Of a stretch of 34,761 nucleotides of DNA, positions 22,974-30,454 are shown piece after piece. Made by a program: the position numbers and the translations under genes. Where the stretch lies: IMG/VR virus record IMGVR_UViG_3300022751_000034, positions 1 to 34,761 of that record; one strand, given 5' to 3'. The first letter of the stretch is position 1; every line of letters starts with the position of its first letter. The notes below the pieces were generated by a model. That model saw nothing but the letters and a program-made list of their open reading frames with translations. It was not told where the DNA came from and did not search any database. The DNA is from a virus.

Positions 22974-23297
22974 TCACTTGATTTTAAACATTATACAATC
23001 AACTTGGTCGAGAGAGCGAAAACCTGCATTTAATATGTGGGTTTTTCCGCTTTTAGCTAATACTTGCGTCTTTACCAAACGTCTTAAGCTAGTAGCTAAT
23101 GTCTGATAAGGCACTCCTAAATCTCTTTCTATCTTTAATCTAGTGTACTTATCTAAGTGGAAGGACCACATGTCATACTTAATAAAAGCTTTGATTAGAT
23201 TTATTTCTCCATCCGCGCGAACACCAAACTGATATGCTAATACTCTTATGAATTGGTCTTCCTTATCTCCTGTTAGATATAATGTTTTAGCTTTCAT
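22974..23297 (-). CDS. Winged-helix-like protein downstream of the methyltransferase (107 aa)
   Basis: I take the ATG at 23297, which overlaps the methyltransferase stop as ATGA; a longer frame from 23336 would reach into that gene. Residues about 30-75 include FHLDKYTRLKIERDLGVPYQ and TLATSLRRLVKTQVLAKSG, which looks like a winged helix-turn-helix with the recognition helix in the second segment. It probably binds DNA. Candidate roles are a regulator of, or specificity partner for, the methyltransferase, or a replication factor. Confidence 0.6.
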   Translation of the reverse strand: MKAKTLYLTGDKEDQFIRVLAYQFGVRADGEINLIKAFIKYDMWSFHLDKYTRLKIERDLGVPYQTLATSLRRLVKTQVLAKSGKTHILNAGFRSLDQVDCIMFKIK

Positions 23298-24649
23298 AAG
23301 TAACTTAATATATGTGAAATTACAGAAATCGTCCAACCATTTCCAATCATCTTGTAACGTTGTGAATCAGAAACATGAGCTGTATATCCATCTTTCATAC
23401 ATTGCAAACGCTCACACTCTGTTGGAGTCAATCGTCGGATTCTTGAATTGTTTAATAAAACTTTGGCTTGTGCATTTTTAGTGGTTAAGGTTTGACTATG
23501 ACCATCTTCATAATAAGCTCTACTATCTTGAGCAAAACCATCCTGTTTATACTGTAAATTATTTACAGTATAAACTAAATTATCCTTTTGAACAGTTGTA
23601 ATACAATTAGTCTTACCATCGTCAGGATTCCTTGGTTCTAACATCTGCTCTGTTGGTAATCCTGATACTCTACTCTTAGGATTTTCCTGGTTACGTCCAC
23701 GCATTGCTACTATTTGAATAAGGTCCATATCAGAATGATTACCTCCTGAATGACCTCCTGCTGTAAAACAACTTGCTTTATCTTGATTAGCTTTTGATTT
23801 ACCGTCTTTATGTCTTATTTGAATTTGTTTGGGCTGCTTATAATCTGTGGCATTTAAACATCCCATTTTACCTTCAGTACCATAAACTTCATCTCTTTGT
23901 CCGATAGTTCTAAAGTATGGAGCTGTGGTTCCAATGACATTGGAACCTTTTATTTGCTCTTTAAATCTATTAGTAACCTCTTCACTTAAATAATACTTTT
24001 CGTTGACATCACTTTCAAGTATATCTCTTAACAAAATACCCTTGTCTTTTGGTTGCTTTATCATACACTTTAAATCTCCAAATAAACCATCTTGTTCTGC
24101 TCCTATGTTAGTCCAATACAAACGTCTGCGATTCTGCGCTGATAATAAAGCACTATTGATTTCTATAGGATTTATGCCAATCGCTTGAGTTAATATCCTT
24201 TGCCATTTCTCTCCCATCATTACGTTTTCTAATAAGAATTTAACGTCATGATTAACCTTTCTTATGTCTGTTAGTATTCTCATATACTCCCAAAATAGGT
24301 ATGACTGTCCTTCAAATTCAAAGTTTTGACTCTTTAATTCCAGGTAATGCTCTAAGGTTAATATCTCGATATTATCTTTAGTACTCATTCCTTTACGTTT
24401 ACCAGCAAAACTGAAACTTTGGCAAGGTGAGCCACCACACAATACAGATATATGCTTTAGTTTACTCACATCAACGTCTGTAACGCTTCCTAATTGGATT
24501 GTGTTAGGATAATTTGCAGTCGTAACAGTAATAGCATATTTATCTATTTCTGAAGCATAATAGTTGTCTACTTTAATGCCTAATCTGTCTAATGCTTGTT
24601 GTCCTCCTGAGCAGCCGTCAAACAAACTCAATACGTTAAATTCTTTCAT
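23294..24649 (-). CDS. DNA C5-cytosine methyltransferase
   Basis: The 451-aa protein has the ordered C5-methyltransferase motifs: I (LFDGCSGG, residues 9-16, SAM binding), IV (GGSPCQSFSFAG, 72-83, catalytic C76), VI (ENV, 141-143), VIII (QNRRRLYW, 172-179), a long variable target-recognition region of about 200 residues, IX (RRLTPTECERLQ) and X (MIGNGWTISV). It makes 5-methylcytosine in duplex DNA, most likely to protect the phage from restriction. The target sequence cannot be read. It overlaps winged-helix genes on both sides by 4 bases. No cognate restriction enzyme is visible, so it is an orphan enzyme. Confidence 0.92.
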   Translation of the reverse strand: MKEFNVLSLFDGCSGGQQALDRLGIKVDNYYASEIDKYAITVTTANYPNTIQLGSVTDVDVSKLKHISVLCGGSPCQSFSFAGKRKGMSTKDNIEILTLEHYLELKSQNFEFEGQSYLFWEYMRILTDIRKVNHDVKFLLENVMMGEKWQRILTQAIGINPIEINSALLSAQNRRRLYWTNIGAEQDGLFGDLKCMIKQPKDKGILLRDILESDVNEKYYLSEEVTNRFKEQIKGSNVIGTTAPYFRTIGQRDEVYGTEGKMGCLNATDYKQPKQIQIRHKDGKSKANQDKASCFTAGGHSGGNHSDMDLIQIVAMRGRNQENPKSRVSGLPTEQMLEPRNPDDGKTNCITTVQKDNLVYTVNNLQYKQDGFAQDSRAYYEDGHSQTLTTKNAQAKVLLNNSRIRRLTPTECERLQCMKDGYTAHVSDSQRYKMIGNGWTISVISHILSYL

Positions 24650-25218
24650 AATTTATTCCTTTCTGATGCTTTAGTTCTTAGTAATTCTTTCTCATATATA
24701 GTGTTTAACTTATCACAATAGTCTGTTAATCCTTTCTTAATCAATTCATTATCTCCATCCGCCGAATCCAAAATAGCCATATAGTCCTTTTGGCAGTTGT
24801 GATGACTAAATATCCTGAAGTTATGTGTATATACCATCATAGGATTAACCATGTAAAAAGACTTCTTTGTGAGCTTTATAAGCATACCTTTCTCTATTAA
24901 TGATATGAAGGCCATCCGCGCATTAGTCATGCTTGTAGTGTATTCTATGCGCTCTTTACCGTATATCTCTATCGCTCTATCAGATGCAGAGTCAAACTTC
25001 CTTAGTAACTCAGAACTATACTTTACTACGTTTATACCATTTGAATAGCCTACGATCCAATTTAAAAGGACGTGTTCAGTAGGTTTAAGGTATAAGCAGC
25101 AATTATTAAAATGGCGAGTAAATCTCTTGTTTAATGAGTGTATAGATAGTGGCTGAGTAATGTATAAGTTCTTTAGCTCGGCGGATTCTACAAGGTGAGT
25201 ATTACCTTTACTTTTCAT
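24646..25218 (-). CDS. Winged-helix DNA-binding protein (190 aa)
   Basis: Residues about 45-125 (LKPTEHVLLNWIVGYSNGIN, SSELLRKFDSASDRAIEIYG, SMTNARMAFISLIEKGMLIK) resemble the winged-helix domain of Bacteroidota plasmid and phage replication-type proteins. YMVNPMMVYTHN fits the typical ending of the wing. It overlaps the methyltransferase start (ATGA at 24646-24649). A role in control of the methyltransferase or in replication is plausible. No lysine/arginine-rich tail is needed for the assignment. Confidence 0.6.
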   Translation of the reverse strand: MKSKGNTHLVESAELKNLYITQPLSIHSLNKRFTRHFNNCCLYLKPTEHVLLNWIVGYSNGINVVKYSSELLRKFDSASDRAIEIYGKERIEYTTSMTNARMAFISLIEKGMLIKLTKKSFYMVNPMMVYTHNFRIFSHHNCQKDYMAILDSADGDNELIKKGLTDYCDKLNTIYEKELLRTKASERNKL

Positions 25219-25417
25219 TTAAAACCTCTTCTTCTAGCCATTTAATACAAGCCTTATAAGTATAATCTTTGGTGTATATTTTAGAGTTTTGGCTCATTTG
25301 TAAATAATTTGATTCATATCCAATACTATCATATTTATCATTCTCATAATAAGTTAAAAACTCAAAAGAACCTTTATACCACACTACAATTAAACACTTA
25401 CTTTTAAATAAAATCAT
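25208..25417 (-). CDS. Small hypothetical protein (69 aa)
   Basis: Aromatic and beta-rich at the N-terminus (CLIVVWYKGSFEFLTYYEND), helical at the C-terminus (YKACIKWLEEEVLNEK). It overlaps the 190-aa gene by 11 bases. A host-type TAAATTTG box ends 4 bases before the ATG. Function unknown. Confidence 0.5.
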   Translation of the reverse strand: MILFKSKCLIVVWYKGSFEFLTYYENDKYDSIGYESNYLQMSQNSKIYTKDYTYKACIKWLEEEVLNEK

Positions 25418-25421
25418 ACTT

Positions 25422-25429
25422 CAAATTTA
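25422..25429 (-). promoter_or_regulatory. Host-type -7 box TAAATTTG, four bases before ATG
   Basis: Minus strand TAAATTTG, then 4 bases, then the ATG at 25417. The spacing implies a leaderless or near-leaderless mRNA. The same arrangement is seen at 31488-31502. Confidence 0.45.
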
Positions 25430-25561
25430 CATTATTTTTATTACTTAATTACTATGTTAGTTAAAACTATACTTTTTGAGTGTTTTTACCTCGTTATCCG
25501 TTGGTATGCTTGGGGTATATTAAGAGTTAAAAGCTTAAAAAGGATATGTTTTTAATTATGC

Positions 25562-25975
25562 TCAGGTGGTTTTTAGGGTTTGTTTACGGTTAACCCATTT
25601 AATAAACTCAACAACACAATCGTAAGTGTGCATTAGCGGATCATCTCCTTCACTATCCTGTCTATAGTGTCCGTCATCTGCTAAATGAATACTAAACTTA
25701 TCGTGAAATTTATCTATATAAAATACAGAGCTATTATCTTTAATGATTTTAATAGCAACTGGCATTAACCAATCCCAAGACTTATGGAAACATAATTCAT
25801 TTAAAGGAATATCACAAATAGCCAATCTGTCTAATTCAGACTCCATCATCTCATTAGGCAAAAAATCTAATCCATTTATATCCCAATCTCCATCACTATC
25901 AAAGTAACCTCCACCCCAAATAGCTGAAATATTCATAAACTCAGCTATTAATTTGTTTGATTCTATTATGTCCAT
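25562..25975 (-). CDS. Hypothetical protein of a Bacteroidota phage family (137 aa)
   Basis: ESNKLIAEFMNISAIWGGG near the N-terminus and CFHKSWDWLMPVAIKI in the middle match a family I have seen in many Bacteroidota phages. Function unknown. The sequence is acidic and rich in Trp. It is the last gene of its set before a 144-base gap with no convincing gene. Confidence 0.7.
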   Translation of the reverse strand: MDIIESNKLIAEFMNISAIWGGGYFDSDGDWDINGLDFLPNEMMESELDRLAICDIPLNELCFHKSWDWLMPVAIKIIKDNSSVFYIDKFHDKFSIHLADDGHYRQDSEGDDPLMHTYDCVVEFIKWVNRKQTLKTT

Positions 25976-25986
25976 ATTATCTGTTT

Positions 25987-26217
25987 TTATTGATTAGCGA
26001 ATCCTAAACTTACTATTACTTCTACGCTTACTACTTTAAGAGGTTCTTTTACTTTTAGTCTTTCTAATTGCTTATTAGCAAATGTAGGGTGGTATAATCC
26101 ATCTGTTTGCTTATACACTACTCCGCGCAATGTTACAAACTCAGCTTCATTCTTTCCTTTAGCTTCTTTTAATAAAAGTGTTAAATTGGCAAATACGATT
26201 TCTTTAGGCTTAAGCAT
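25987..26217 (-). CDS. Hypothetical protein (76 aa)
   Basis: MLKPKEIVFANLTLLLKEAK, then a beta-rich middle (AEFVTLRGVVYKQTDGLYHP) and a basic Leu/Val-rich end. No recognised family. It overlaps the previous gene by 8 bases (26210-26217). Confidence 0.5.
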   Translation of the reverse strand: MLKPKEIVFANLTLLLKEAKGKNEAEFVTLRGVVYKQTDGLYHPTFANKQLERLKVKEPLKVVSVEVIVSLGFANQ

Positions 26218-26566
26218 CTATTTGTTTTAAAGTGATTTCAAATTTATCCAAGAACTTGTCTTTATCTTCCTTATAACTTTTAATCAGTTGGCTTATTACT
26301 ATTAGATCATCCGCCGATGCTGAAGTTAAATTTTCTACTAACCCCTTATAATCTCTCATCAAGTTAACTGTAAATTGCTCATCTACCTCAAATACTTTAG
26401 GTAATTCAATTTTAAGCATCTTTTCTAACTCATTGGATAGATTACATGACAAGTGTTTAATCTGTTGTCTGTACACAGGAGTATCCTTTAAATCCTCCAA
26501 ATAATTAGATAGTAATTCGGTGCATATTACTGTATTAGCGTAAATGAATAGTTGTGTCTCAGTCAT
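26210..26566 (-). CDS. Helical hypothetical protein (118 aa)
   Basis: All-helical in appearance, with SCNLSNELEKMLKIELPKVF and a Lys/Asp-rich C-terminus. It contains ATCCGCCGA as Ser-Ala-Asp-Asp (SASADDL). Overlaps both neighbours by 8 bases. Function unknown. Confidence 0.5.
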   Translation of the reverse strand: MTETQLFIYANTVICTELLSNYLEDLKDTPVYRQQIKHLSCNLSNELEKMLKIELPKVFEVDEQFTVNLMRDYKGLVENLTSASADDLIVISQLIKSYKEDKDKFLDKFEITLKQIDA

Positions 26567-26774
26567 TGTCTTTTAAATTAGGTTTATGTCCATCAATAGG
26601 GTCTACTTCTGTATTGTCTATGAAGGGATTAGGATTATAATACTCATCTAAACACTCCCATTCTTCTTGTTTAGGAGCTAAACTCATTAATAAACAAGAT
26701 ATGCCACCCATTATTAGTGCTATCCACCATGTTTCTTGTATTATTTCTCCTATGTAATATATTGTTTCTTTCAT
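26559..26774 (-). CDS. Small single-pass membrane protein (71 aa)
   Basis: Residues about 16-31 (WWIALIMGGISCLLMS) form one membrane segment; the C-terminal half is acidic (DNTEVDPIDGHKPNLKDND). It could be a membrane-located host-takeover factor; I see no holin-like pair. Overlaps the next gene by 8 bases. Confidence 0.6.
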   Translation of the reverse strand: MKETIYYIGEIIQETWWIALIMGGISCLLMSLAPKQEEWECLDEYYNPNPFIDNTEVDPIDGHKPNLKDND

Positions 26775-26805
26775 ATTTTCCTTTCTTTATCCATTATGGG
26801 TGTTA

Positions 26806-27012
26806 TTAAATAGCTCCTTTGAAAACTAAATTCACGATATGATCCGCTATAAACTGAGCTTTATTATACGGATCAATTGATAAATAAGCTTTTAATGCTT
26901 TGTCTTTCGTGCATCCATATCTCATTACTTCCTTAACCTTATCGTAACGTTCATTTGTAAATAAATCCAACTTACCGTATTCTTTTAAAATTTGCTTAAC
27001 TGTAGTTTTCAT
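26806..27012 (-). CDS. Small basic helical protein (68 aa)
   Basis: MKTTVKQILKEYGKLDLFTN, then KVKEVMRYGCTKDKALKAYL. Helical, lysine-rich, no recognised family. ATGA overlap with the upstream gene (27009-27012). Confidence 0.5.
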   Translation of the reverse strand: MKTTVKQILKEYGKLDLFTNERYDKVKEVMRYGCTKDKALKAYLSIDPYNKAQFIADHIVNLVFKGAI

Positions 27013-27335
27013 CCCTTAAGGTTTTGATTTTTGTATAGGTGGAGTAATTGTGAGGTTGTATAATAATTATCATCTAGTTCTTGGGGATTAATATAATATC
27101 CATTACGAATTGCAGAAGTTTTGTAATTATCTAAAACCCAATTATGAAACCCTATTATGTCTTTATCCTTCTCCTCCAAAGCTGTTTCGTAGCTTTTGAT
27201 TCGCTTAATATTAGCATATTCATCTAATAATTCAATCATTTCTGAATATTCATTATTATCAAAACTGTTTAAATGTTTAGTTTCTCTATTGTTAAAATAC
27301 TGTTCCGCTGTCAGTTCTTCTATCTTATTTTCCAT
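27009..27335 (-). CDS. Acidic helical hypothetical protein (108 aa)
   Basis: Begins MENKIEELTAEQYFNNRETK, an opening often seen in Bacteroidota phage proteins of unknown function, followed by helical charged sequence (YANIKRIKSYETALEEKDKD) and a short aromatic end. Coupled to the downstream gene by ATGA. Confidence 0.55.
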   Translation of the reverse strand: MENKIEELTAEQYFNNRETKHLNSFDNNEYSEMIELLDEYANIKRIKSYETALEEKDKDIIGFHNWVLDNYKTSAIRNGYYINPQELDDNYYTTSQLLHLYKNQNLKG

Positions 27336-27347
27336 TGTTGGGTTGGG

Positions 27348-27515
27348 TTAAATTAAAGTGTAATTATTATGTGTCGGTAAATCATCTGTCAAAAAATCAT
27401 CTAAATGTTTTAAGCATTTACCGAATTGAAATACTTTTTCATTACAGTCTTTTTCGGTACAAACAATAATGCGATTGTATTGATTTAGGTTTTTATCCTT
27501 TACTTTTTTACTCAT
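27348..27515 (-). CDS. Small protein with possible Cys/His metal site (55 aa)
   Basis: ATG at 27515, TAA at 27348-27350. C19, C24, C34 and H37 (VCTEKDCNEK and GKCLKH) could bind zinc. It overlaps the upstream gene by 8 bases, and codon use resembles its neighbours. Function unknown. Confidence 0.5.
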   Translation of the reverse strand: MSKKVKDKNLNQYNRIIVCTEKDCNEKVFQFGKCLKHLDDFLTDDLPTHNNYTLI

Positions 27516-27675
27516 TATTATTTTCAGTTAAATGTAATTTCAATCTTTGTTTTTTAATAGCTTCGTTAACGTCTATTAGCGTTTCGGTTTTCAATCCAAT
27601 TACAGTATGAAGATTACAAATGTAAATTTCAATTTTCTTTAACTGATTATGGTTTATGTGTGGTTTGTGTTTCAT
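27508..27675 (-). CDS. Small hypothetical protein (55 aa)
   Basis: I take the ATG at 27675 (MKHKPHINHNQLKK...), one base past the stop of the 332-aa gene (27677). A longer frame from 27795 would lie inside that gene and is unlikely. The sequence is basic and helical (LKKIEIYICNLHTVIGLKTE). Function unknown. Confidence 0.5.
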   Translation of the reverse strand: MKHKPHINHNQLKKIEIYICNLHTVIGLKTETLIDVNEAIKKQRLKLHLTENNNE

Positions 27676-27676
27676 A

Positions 27677-28675
27677 TTATAAATATCCAAAGCCTCCGCA
27701 AGTTGTACATCCGCATCCCTGACAATTTGGGCAATCGTTTTTACCGTGCCTTTCCATCTTCCCATGTAGGTCGGATAGTTGTTGTTCTGCATCACTACGA
27801 AGGTTTATTTCATTGTTAAATAATCCCCTTAAGTTTTGATTTACGCTAATTGCAGTTGCTAATTCTTCATTAAGTTTATCAATATCATCTTGTTTACCAC
27901 AATTTTCACTATCAGCATCTTGTAGCAGTTTTCTCAACCTATCTATTTCCTCATGTTGATTGGAGTGGAGGGATTGGGAGGGTAACGACTTAAAATAACT
28001 AGCGTGTATATCTATTATTCTTTTATCGTATTCCTCAGTTAAATCTGATTTACAAGCATTATAGCCACCATTCCATAAATTACTAATAAAGTCATGCAAT
28101 TCAATTTCTTTACGACAATATTTTTTGACTAATAAATCAAGTTCTTCAATTCCAGATTCGTATATAATTGGGGTTACATTCTCAATATACCCCTCGCTAA
28201 TTGCTTTCTGTGGGGTGGAGAGGTAGGGTTTAATTAATTCAATTATTTTTTCAGTGATAAAATCACTATTGTTGTTTAATCCACTATCTTTATTTACATC
28301 AACTATATATTTAATATTCTTAGTGATATAGTCCAAATCCACCGCCTTGTTATCGGGTTGGTGGTAGTGTCCTGTAGTAACTTTATCCAAAGTGTCCTGA
28401 GTTTTATTATAGTGCATTCTCCAATAATCACGTTCAGAAACAATATCCTTATTTTTAATTTCCTTATTTGGGTAATTAACAGAAAGTCTTTCATATTCTA
28501 TTAAAGAGGTTCTTTCGCCTCCTTCGCCAATGTATTTAACTCGGGCGTGAAGTTCTCTTAATTCCAGTATTTCACCAAAATGGTCGTTATCTATTTTTAC
28601 TTTATGACCAATTAATAATTGATATTTAAGCCTCTGATCTTTTGTGGATTGCTCCGTTGGTTTGTTGGGGGTCAT
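27677..28675 (-). CDS. Coiled-coil protein with C-terminal zinc knuckle (332 aa)
   Basis: The N-terminus (GHKVKIDNDHFGEILELREL) could be a small beta domain. Residues about 235-310 look like coiled coil (RLRKLLQDADSENC, NLRGLFNNEINLRSDAEQQL), and the last 20 carry CPNCQGCGCTTCGGFGYL, a DnaJ-type CxxCxxCxC-type zinc knuckle. It is the largest protein of this block. A DNA or RNA partner is likely; function unknown. Confidence 0.6.
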   Translation of the reverse strand: MTPNKPTEQSTKDQRLKYQLLIGHKVKIDNDHFGEILELRELHARVKYIGEGGERTSLIEYERLSVNYPNKEIKNKDIVSERDYWRMHYNKTQDTLDKVTTGHYHQPDNKAVDLDYITKNIKYIVDVNKDSGLNNNSDFITEKIIELIKPYLSTPQKAISEGYIENVTPIIYESGIEELDLLVKKYCRKEIELHDFISNLWNGGYNACKSDLTEEYDKRIIDIHASYFKSLPSQSLHSNQHEEIDRLRKLLQDADSENCGKQDDIDKLNEELATAISVNQNLRGLFNNEINLRSDAEQQLSDLHGKMERHGKNDCPNCQGCGCTTCGGFGYL

Positions 28676-28700
28676 TTTATTTATCTAAATTAAATTATTA

Positions 28701-28952
28701 TTAATTACCCCAGTCAGGGAGTTCATCTACTTCTTTTCGGGTCATTGTATAGGTTTTTACTGTAAAACTTATTTCATCATCTAAGTCCAAATCTTCATTA
28801 CCGTACTCTTCTTTTGTTTTCATGTCGTGAAAATCTGACTTTAGCCAATCTAATATATCTTGAAAGTTTTCTGTAATTAAATTTTGATCGCCAAAATCAA
28901 ATTCATAAACCTTCACTTTTGCTTCTGGTATTTTAAATTTTAGTTTTTCCAT
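28701..28952 (-). CDS. Acidic small protein, Bacteroidota phage family (83 aa)
   Basis: The C-terminus ISFTVKTYTMTRKEVDELPD resembles a recurring pattern in Bacteroidota phage proteins (YTMT..E...LP). Acidic overall. Function unknown. Confidence 0.55.
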   Translation of the reverse strand: MEKLKFKIPEAKVKVYEFDFGDQNLITENFQDILDWLKSDFHDMKTKEEYGNEDLDLDDEISFTVKTYTMTRKEVDELPDWGN

Positions 28953-28969
28953 CGTTTCTATTGTTTAAG

Positions 28970-29131
28970 TTATTTGGTTAATAGTTGTAGTTTTGATTTA
29001 ACTTCTTCGTAAAATAATATATTACTTCTAACTATACACTTACTTATTAAAGTATCACATAGTCTTATGCAAGAGTTAATATCATTATTAAATACTGACA
29101 TAAAATATTTTACTTTTTCATCCGCACTCAT
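28970..29131 (-). CDS. Small helical protein (53 aa)
   Basis: ATG at 29131 and TAA at 28970-28972. MSADEKVKYFMSVFNNDINS and VRSNILFYEEVKSKLQLLTK predict two helices. The palindrome at 29155-29172 and a TATAAT-like box lie upstream, an operator-like arrangement. Function unknown. Confidence 0.55.
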   Translation of the reverse strand: MSADEKVKYFMSVFNNDINSCIRLCDTLISKCIVRSNILFYEEVKSKLQLLTK

Positions 29132-29154
29132 GCTGTTTAAAATTATAGGTTTTT

Positions 29155-29172
29155 TTATTCAAAGTTGAATAA
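29155..29172. promoter_or_regulatory. Palindromic element TTATTCAA-AG-TTGAATAA
   Basis: A copy of the seven-member family, between the stop of the 57-aa gene (29178) and the ATG at 29131. Confidence 0.75.
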
Positions 29173-29177
29173 TTTTA

Positions 29178-29351
29178 TTAAATAGTTGGGTCTTTTGAAG
29201 TTGGTTGCATATCTAGGATTAGGTACGTATGACAAATGTTTCGGAGATAATTAGCTACATCACATAACTTATGATCTCCTGGGAACACTAACTCTTGCTG
29301 AGTTTGGTCAAATGCTCTAAATAGTACTTTAATGTTTTTATTTGTTTTCAT
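29178..29351 (-). CDS. Small hypothetical protein (57 aa)
   Basis: ATG at 29351, TAA at 29178-29180. KVLFRAFDQTQQELVFPGDH in the N-terminal half; the rest is mixed. It has its own promoter (29356-29385) ending 4 bases before the ATG, which supports it strongly as a real gene. Function unknown. Confidence 0.65.
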   Translation of the reverse strand: MKTNKNIKVLFRAFDQTQQELVFPGDHKLCDVANYLRNICHTYLILDMQPTSKDPTI

Positions 29352-29355
29352 AGTT

Positions 29356-29385
29356 CTTATACGTTAGTTAATTTAAAAAGGTTAC
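29356..29385 (-). promoter_or_regulatory. Phage-type promoter GTAACCTT-N16-TATAAG
   Basis: GTAACCTT at 29385-29378 and TATAAG at 29361-29356 on the minus strand; the ATG at 29351 is 4 bases downstream, implying a leaderless mRNA. Confidence 0.8.
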
Positions 29386-29390
29386 AATAT

Positions 29391-29561
29391 TTATAAATAA
29401 TATCCTTCTCTGTCATATCTCCATTTATTTATATACTGACTACCGAAGTAACTTTTATTGAATGCTATCCGCCGACTCTCATGGTCCTTATTAGTCTGAC
29501 TCATGTAATCTGTATTACTCTTACTAGGATTTAACTTCTTTCTACTTTTAGTTGGTTTCAT
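29391..29561 (-). CDS. Very basic small protein (56 aa)
   Basis: ATG at 29561; a TTG 21 bases upstream (29582) is an alternative start but lies inside the previous gene. Lys/Arg/Ser-rich (MKPTKSRKKLNPSKSNTDYM), with a Tyr/Trp-rich C-terminus (YINKWRYDREGYYL). Likely nucleic-acid binding; family unknown. It contains the ATCCGCCGA motif in a different reading frame from the Ser-Ala-Asp cases. Confidence 0.55.
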   Translation of the reverse strand: MKPTKSRKKLNPSKSNTDYMSQTNKDHESRRIAFNKSYFGSQYINKWRYDREGYYL

Positions 29562-29565
29562 CTGA

Positions 29566-29745
29566 CTAATCTTTAAATTCAAATTGATCTGTTACATCGT
29601 CATAAACACAATTTTCTAAGTCATTGTAGATAAAAAACACCTTGTCTTTAATTGGAGTTATATAGCCGTTAACGCCATTTATTTTAGTATAGCTAGGTTT
29701 GTATACAAAGAAAAATTCGCCTGAGTTTTTGTGTATTAATTTCAT
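29566..29745 (-). CDS. Small hypothetical protein (59 aa)
   Basis: ATG at 29745, TAG at 29566-29568. A beta-rich start (MKLIHKNSGEFFFVYKPSYT) and acidic end (NCVYDDVTDQFEFKD). It is driven by the promoter at 29780-29809 with a 34-base leader. Function unknown. Confidence 0.65.
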   Translation of the reverse strand: MKLIHKNSGEFFFVYKPSYTKINGVNGYITPIKDKVFFIYNDLENCVYDDVTDQFEFKD

Positions 29746-29779
29746 ATTATATTGTTTTTAAGTTAGTGTTTAATATCAG

Positions 29780-29809
29780 CTTATACTATTTATTTATTAA
29801 TAAGGTTAC
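29780..29809 (-). promoter_or_regulatory. Phage-type promoter GTAACCTT-N16-TATAAG
   Basis: GTAACCTT at 29809-29802, TATAAG at 29785-29780 on the minus strand; it drives the 59-aa gene and probably the following basic protein. Confidence 0.8.
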
Positions 29810-29815
29810 GAAATA

Positions 29816-30163
29816 TTAATAATTTATTACTTTAACTTTTAGATTATGCTTTTTAGCTAAGTCTATCATGTTCTTTGTTCCTTTACTCGCTCCATCCGAA
29901 AATGCGATTAAACCATCTGCATACTCTGCCATTTGCTTATTTCTTATCGGCCCAGCTCCTTTCTTATATTTATTCCAATCCGCCGGAAACTCAGTTAATT
30001 TATAACCTTTCTCTTTAGCATAATCTTCACCTAATTTATCCGCGCCTAATGCTTTACCACTTACTATTTCAATATCAGTTTGTCTAGATAATATTCTATC
30101 ACAACTTTCTTTTAATAATTGGTAGTTATTGAAGTCTCTACCTCCTGCTATTATTACTTTCAT
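29816..30163 (-). CDS. SLOG-superfamily DUF2493 protein
   Basis: The 115-aa protein matches the Rossmann-like SLOG domain of the YspA/DUF2493 type: GGRDF (residues 7-11), SGKALGAD (35-42), then EFPADWNKYKKGAGPIRNKQMAEY and LIAFSDGASKGT (substrate-loop motifs). SLOG proteins bind nucleotides or nucleotide-derived signals; phage versions have no settled function. It is coupled by a 4-base ATGA overlap to the upstream gene at 30160-30354. Confidence 0.85.
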   Translation of the reverse strand: MKVIIAGGRDFNNYQLLKESCDRILSRQTDIEIVSGKALGADKLGEDYAKEKGYKLTEFPADWNKYKKGAGPIRNKQMAEYADGLIAFSDGASKGTKNMIDLAKKHNLKVKVINY

Positions 30164-30354
30164 TTATCAAATATTCTTTTAAACCATATACTTACTTCAA
30201 ATCCAAATGCTGCAAACTTATAACAAAAGTCACATAGCCCAGCCCACCATTCACTTATACCGAAGATAAGTCCACTATTGTTTCTGTGTTTGTCTTTCCA
30301 CTTGTTCTGAAAGTATACTCGCCGATATACTATTTTGTAATTCTTCTTTTTCAT
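30160..30354 (-). CDS. Small aromatic protein (64 aa)
   Basis: MKKKNYKIVYRRVYFQNKWK, then a Trp/Phe-rich C-terminal half (ISEWWAGLCDFCYKFAAFGF). It may be membrane-associated, but no clean transmembrane segment is seen. ATGA overlap with the SLOG gene suggests coupled translation. Confidence 0.55.
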   Translation of the reverse strand: MKKKNYKIVYRRVYFQNKWKDKHRNNSGLIFGISEWWAGLCDFCYKFAAFGFEVSIWFKRIFDK

Positions 30355-30359
30355 AATTG

Positions 30360-30437
30360 CTATATAATTTTATTAATAATCATAAATCTTGTTACTGAGT
30401 TTTTAAATTTCCATGTTTGAGGTTTTATCCGTTTCAT
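30360..30437 (-). CDS. Possible tiny gene (25 aa)
   Basis: ATG at 30437 after a typical AACAATATG leader, TAG at 30360-30362. Basic and hydrophobic (KRIKPQTWKFKNSVTRFMII). Fills an otherwise empty 100-base gap in the operon. Too short to judge from sequence alone. Confidence 0.3.
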   Translation of the reverse strand: MKRIKPQTWKFKNSVTRFMIINKII

Positions 30438-30454
30438 ATTGTTTAGTTTTTAAG

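Noticed and set aside
25454-25555. Plus-strand frame of 33 codons in the gap between minus-strand genes
   Set aside because: Hydrophobic and plausible in composition, but isolated on the wrong strand with no promoter or leader of the local types.
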